Below are positions 63,201 to 64,000 of a stretch of 64,000 nucleotides of DNA, piece after piece. Numbering within the stretch: position 1 is the stretch's first letter; each line of letters starts with the position of its first letter. A program made the position numbers and the translations under genes. Below the pieces are notes generated by a model. It ran no database searches and was not told where the DNA came from. It saw only the letters and a program-made list of their open reading frames with translations. The stretch is from Eopsaltria australis (taxonomy: Eukaryota; Chordata; Aves; Passeriformes; Petroicidae): the NCBI GenBank assembly GCA_034509425.1, contig JAVTVJ010000121.1:1550001-1614000 (forward strand). Direction: 5' to 3'.

Positions 63201-63701
63201 TGGTATCTACTGAAATCAGGTTTATTACCCTTAATGATGGTAAGCCTATATTCGTTTTATTCCTTTAAACTAAGAATGGCACCTGAGTTCTTTCTCCTTC
63301 AATGTATACAACTTTTCCCTTTTTTTAAATGCATGAGACTTCTATGAAGAGTATGCTTATAAACAGATTTGAAATTCAAGTTTTATGGGTATGAAAATTA
63401 TTAGATAAAATACTCATTTGTTAAGTGTGACTCATATAAAAGCAGATGGGAGTTTAAATGTGTTAGATGCATTATTGAAGTTTAACAGTAATCTAATCAC
63501 ACAGATATTTTCTCCATGTACTGTTACAAAATTCCTGTTTAAAATTGCTGCACTTTCATCCACTTTAAAGTGTTATACTTACCATAAATGTGTCCAGTGT
63601 AAATATGGGAGGTATCATAATCAATTACTTGGTTCGATATTTCTACTTTAAAGTCATCACTAAAAAGAGATGTATCTCTCTTCATTCGAAGGTTGAATTG
63701 T
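45137..63701 (-). CDS. ADAM10: ADAM10, disintegrin-metalloproteinase (alpha-secretase), exons 3-16 (5' partial)
   Basis: Type I membrane zinc protease that sheds Notch, APP, cadherins and ligands at the cell surface. Fourteen exons (listed separately) join in phase to 680 full codons plus stop, matching human residues from about 70 to 748. Domain order: prodomain with the cysteine-switch motif GGCADH (exon 5), furin site RKKR (exon 6), metalloprotease domain with zinc site [12 protein letters not shown] split across exons 9/10, disintegrin region (exons 11-12), cysteine-rich membrane-proximal region (exons 12-14), one transmembrane helix (exon 15) and a cytoplasmic tail with RRRPPQ and proline-rich motifs ending GHMRR. 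Four N-glycosylation sequons corresponding to human Asn267, 278, 439 and 551 are retained. All key residues are present, so the gene is intact as far as visible. Signal peptide and N terminus (exons 1-2) lie past the right edge. Confidence 0.98.
45232..45706 (-). other. ADAM10: ADAM10 intron 15
   Basis: A 475-bp GT-AG intron, no other feature. Confidence 0.85.
45707..45833 (-). CDS. ADAM10: ADAM10 exon 15 (transmembrane helix)
   Basis: The exon is 127 bp, phase 0 to phase 1, from an acceptor ending TTTTTTAG to donor [25 protein letters not shown] is the single membrane span, followed by [16 protein letters not shown], the start of the cytoplasmic tail. Confidence 0.97.
45834..46541 (-). other. 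ADAM10: ADAM10 intron 14
   Basis: A 708-bp GT-AG intron containing a (TTTG)n run at 46328-46353. Confidence 0.85.
46328..46353. repeat. (TTTG)n simple repeat
   Basis: About six TTTG units with one interruption. Confidence 0.85.
46542..46762 (-). CDS. ADAM10: ADAM10 exon 14 (membrane-proximal region)
   Basis: The exon is 221 bp, phase 1 to phase 0, from acceptor TTCACTTTTCAG to donor GTAAGTA. It encodes [30 protein letters not shown] and [18 protein letters not shown], ending IAEWIV at the membrane border. The stretch after STGS ([11 protein letters not shown]) differs noticeably from human. Confidence 0.97.
47040..47148 (-). CDS. ADAM10: ADAM10 exon 13 (cysteine-rich)
   Basis: The exon is 109 bp, phase 0 to phase 1, from acceptor GTCTCCCACAG to donor GTAAGAT. 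It encodes [20 protein letters not shown] and [13 protein letters not shown], a cysteine-dense membrane-proximal segment. Confidence 0.97.
47149..48300 (-). other. ADAM10: ADAM10 intron 12
   Basis: A 1152-bp GT-AG intron, no other feature. The neighbouring introns 13 (46763-47039) and 11 (48485-48788) are only about 0.3 kb each. Confidence 0.85.
48301..48484 (-). CDS. ADAM10: ADAM10 exon 12 (disintegrin/cysteine-rich)
   Basis: The exon is 184 bp, phase 2 to phase 0, from acceptor CTCTTTCCAG to donor GTATGGA. It encodes [29 protein letters not shown] and [12 protein letters not shown]. The NFT sequon matches human Asn551. The last residues read KG where human has NG. Confidence 0.96.
48789..48939 (-). 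CDS. ADAM10: ADAM10 exon 11 (disintegrin domain)
   Basis: The exon is 151 bp, phase 1 to phase 2, from acceptor ATTTTTCAG to donor GTATTGT. It encodes [29 protein letters not shown] and [10 protein letters not shown], the cysteine pattern of the ADAM10/17-type disintegrin domain. Confidence 0.96.
49515..49700 (-). mobile_element. CR1 LINE fragment (ORF2 end), old
   Basis: Read on the + strand it follows the reverse complement of CR1: GAGCCTCCCCCAGCCTTCCC, TCTCCTCATATGTCAGATGC, TCCTTGTGGCCCTTTGCTGG, CCCAGAACTTGACACAGTAC. The element itself therefore lies on the - strand. It is diverged and lacks the CR1 3' tail. Boundaries are approximate. Confidence 0.8.
49737..49785. repeat. A-rich (AAAT)n-like tract
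   Basis: An A run followed by AAATAAA-type units, next to the CR1 fragment. Confidence 0.8.
49844..50027 (-). CDS. ADAM10: ADAM10 exon 10 (third zinc histidine, Met-turn)
   Basis: The exon is 184 bp, phase 0 to phase 1, from acceptor TGTTTTGCAG to donor GTATGTA. It starts [12 protein letters not shown], completing the zinc site, and contains [12 protein letters not shown], whose methionine forms the Met-turn of metzincins. An NISQ sequon matches human Asn439. Confidence 0.97.
50028..51073 (-). other. ADAM10: ADAM10 intron 9
   Basis: A 1046-bp GT-AG intron that splits the zinc-binding signature, no other feature. Intron 8 (51238-51496) is 259 bp. Confidence 0.85.
51074..51237 (-). CDS. ADAM10: ADAM10 exon 9 (zinc-binding site)
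   Basis: The exon is 164 bp, phase 1 to phase 0, with donor GTAAGTA. It encodes [19 protein letters not shown] and ends [15 protein letters not shown]: two zinc histidines and the catalytic glutamate of the HExxHxxGxxH signature. The third histidine is the first residue of exon 10. Confidence 0.97.
51497..51680 (-). CDS. ADAM10: ADAM10 exon 8 (metalloprotease domain)
   Basis: The exon is 184 bp, phase 0 to phase 1, from acceptor TTACTTTTAG to donor GTAATTC. It encodes an NTT sequon (human Asn278), [20 protein letters not shown] and [20 protein letters not shown], ending WVGAPS. Confidence 0.96.
51681..52302 (-). other. ADAM10: ADAM10 intron 7
   Basis: A 622-bp GT-AG intron, no other feature. 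Confidence 0.85.
52303..52395 (-). CDS. ADAM10: ADAM10 exon 7 (metalloprotease domain)
   Basis: The exon is 93 bp, phase 0 on both sides, from an acceptor ending AACAG to donor GTAAGTT. It encodes [19 protein letters not shown] and ISFMVKRIR. The NIS sequon matches human Asn267. Confidence 0.96.
52396..53554 (-). other. ADAM10: ADAM10 intron 6
   Basis: A 1159-bp GT-AG intron, no other feature. Confidence 0.85.
53555..53704 (-). CDS. ADAM10: ADAM10 exon 6 (furin site, start of protease domain)
   Basis: The exon is 150 bp, phase 0 on both sides, from acceptor GCTTATGTAG to donor GTATTTC. An acidic/lysine-rich linker precedes LLRKKR, the proprotein-convertase site that releases the prodomain. 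[20 protein letters not shown] then opens the metalloprotease domain. The linker is the least conserved coding stretch in this gene portion. Confidence 0.96.
53705..55103 (-). other. ADAM10: ADAM10 intron 5
   Basis: A 1399-bp GT-AG intron with only a short A run near 54494. Confidence 0.85.
55104..55207 (-). CDS. ADAM10: ADAM10 exon 5 (cysteine switch)
   Basis: The exon is 104 bp, from acceptor CTCTTTTTAG to donor GTACAAC. It encodes [20 protein letters not shown]; the cysteine corresponds to the inhibitory Cys173 of the human prodomain. The split codon with exon 4 reads lysine where human has asparagine. The donor GTACAA is not the best consensus but keeps the frame and position. Confidence 0.95.
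55208..62062 (-). other. ADAM10: ADAM10 intron 4
   Basis: At 6855 bp this is the largest ADAM10 intron fully in the window. A G/T-rich tract at 56152-56237 is the only clear low-complexity feature. No mobile element or nested gene was recognised. Confidence 0.85.
56152..56237. repeat. G/T-rich low-complexity tract
   Basis: About 85 bases composed largely of T runs and GG/GGG runs on the + strand. It mirrors the A/C tract at 14308-14385 in the opposite orientation. Confidence 0.75.
62063..62221 (-). CDS. ADAM10: ADAM10 exon 4 (prodomain)
   Basis: The exon is 159 bp, from acceptor CCCTTAACAG to donor GTGAGTA. It encodes [20 protein letters not shown] and [11 protein letters not shown], ending HEDDI plus one base. 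It is a conserved prodomain segment. Confidence 0.96.
62222..63582 (-). other. ADAM10: ADAM10 intron 3
   Basis: A 1361-bp GT-AG intron, no other feature. Confidence 0.85.
63583..63701 (-). CDS. ADAM10: ADAM10 exon 3 (prodomain)
   Basis: The exon is 119 bp, from acceptor TTCATTTTAG to donor GTAAGTA on the - strand. It enters with the last base of a codon and ends one base into a glycine codon. It encodes [17 protein letters not shown] and [14 protein letters not shown], nearly identical to the mammalian prodomain. Confidence 0.96.
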
Positions 63702-64000
63702 CTAAAATGAATAAAACAAGACAGTAAATTGGCTTTGAGCTTCAACTACAAGAGCACTAAATAAAGTACTTCAAAACGACATTTTTGTGCAAACAACTTG
63801 CAGACCTTGTAAAATTTAGCTGTAGAAAGTGTTTTTACTGTACAAGAATTAGACCAGAGCCTAGAAGGATTTTTTTAAAGCAAGATTCTTTAGATGCTTT
63901 TGATATAAGTAGCTGAATTTACAAGATTTAAGCCAGAAAACACATTAGACTTAAATACATAATTCTAAAATGCTGACCTGGACTACTTTGTTCCCAGTCC
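63702..64000 (-). other. ADAM10: ADAM10 intron 2 (3' part)
   Basis: Sequence upstream of exon 3 on the - strand, running off the window. No trace of exon 2 coding sequence is seen. Confidence 0.8.

Noticed and set aside
1..64000. CRISPR arrays, operons, insertion sequences, tRNA or rRNA genes, intact endogenous retroviruses
   Set aside because: None was seen. The window is ordinary vertebrate intron and intergenic DNA around two known genes.

Overview
This is a vertebrate nuclear genome window, most likely from a bird. It holds multi-exon genes with GT-AG introns, low gene density, and fragments of CR1, the dominant LINE of birds; one keeps the typical CR1 3' end. No bacterial, phage, CRISPR or recent retroviral structure is visible. 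The species cannot be named from the sequence.

Layout. (1) 1-25700: 25.7 kb without a supportable coding exon. It is probably intron 1 and/or upstream DNA of LIPC, with simple repeats, a CR1 3' end at 10937-11109 and a probable decayed LINE near 24.7-24.9 kb. (2) 25701-39497, + strand: LIPC (hepatic triacylglycerol lipase) exons 2 to 9, with stop codon and a short 3' UTR ending near 39.8 kb. The signal-peptide exon 1 was not found. (3) 39.8-43.0 kb: intergenic gap between two convergent genes. (4) 45137-63701, - strand: ADAM10 (alpha-secretase, Kuzbanian orthologue) exons 16 to 3, with a roughly 2.1 kb 3' UTR down to about 43.0 kb. Exons 1 and 2 lie beyond the right edge.

Every exon junction was checked for splice consensus and reading phase. 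The eight LIPC exons join into 1409 coding bases (468 full codons plus stop) and the fourteen ADAM10 exons into 2044 bases (680 full codons plus stop), without frameshift or internal stop. Both genes look intact. LIPC and ADAM10 are also convergent neighbours on human 15q21-q22, so this is conserved synteny rather than a functional operon: LIPC is a secreted liver lipase and ADAM10 a membrane sheddase.

No undescribed biological system was found. The more unusual items are an 11-bp GC-rich minisatellite in a CpG-rich block inside LIPC intron 6, a duplicated segment of about 95 bp flanking LIPC exon 2, lineage differences in LIPC glycosylation and C-terminal charge, and several strand-biased A/C or G/T tracts.
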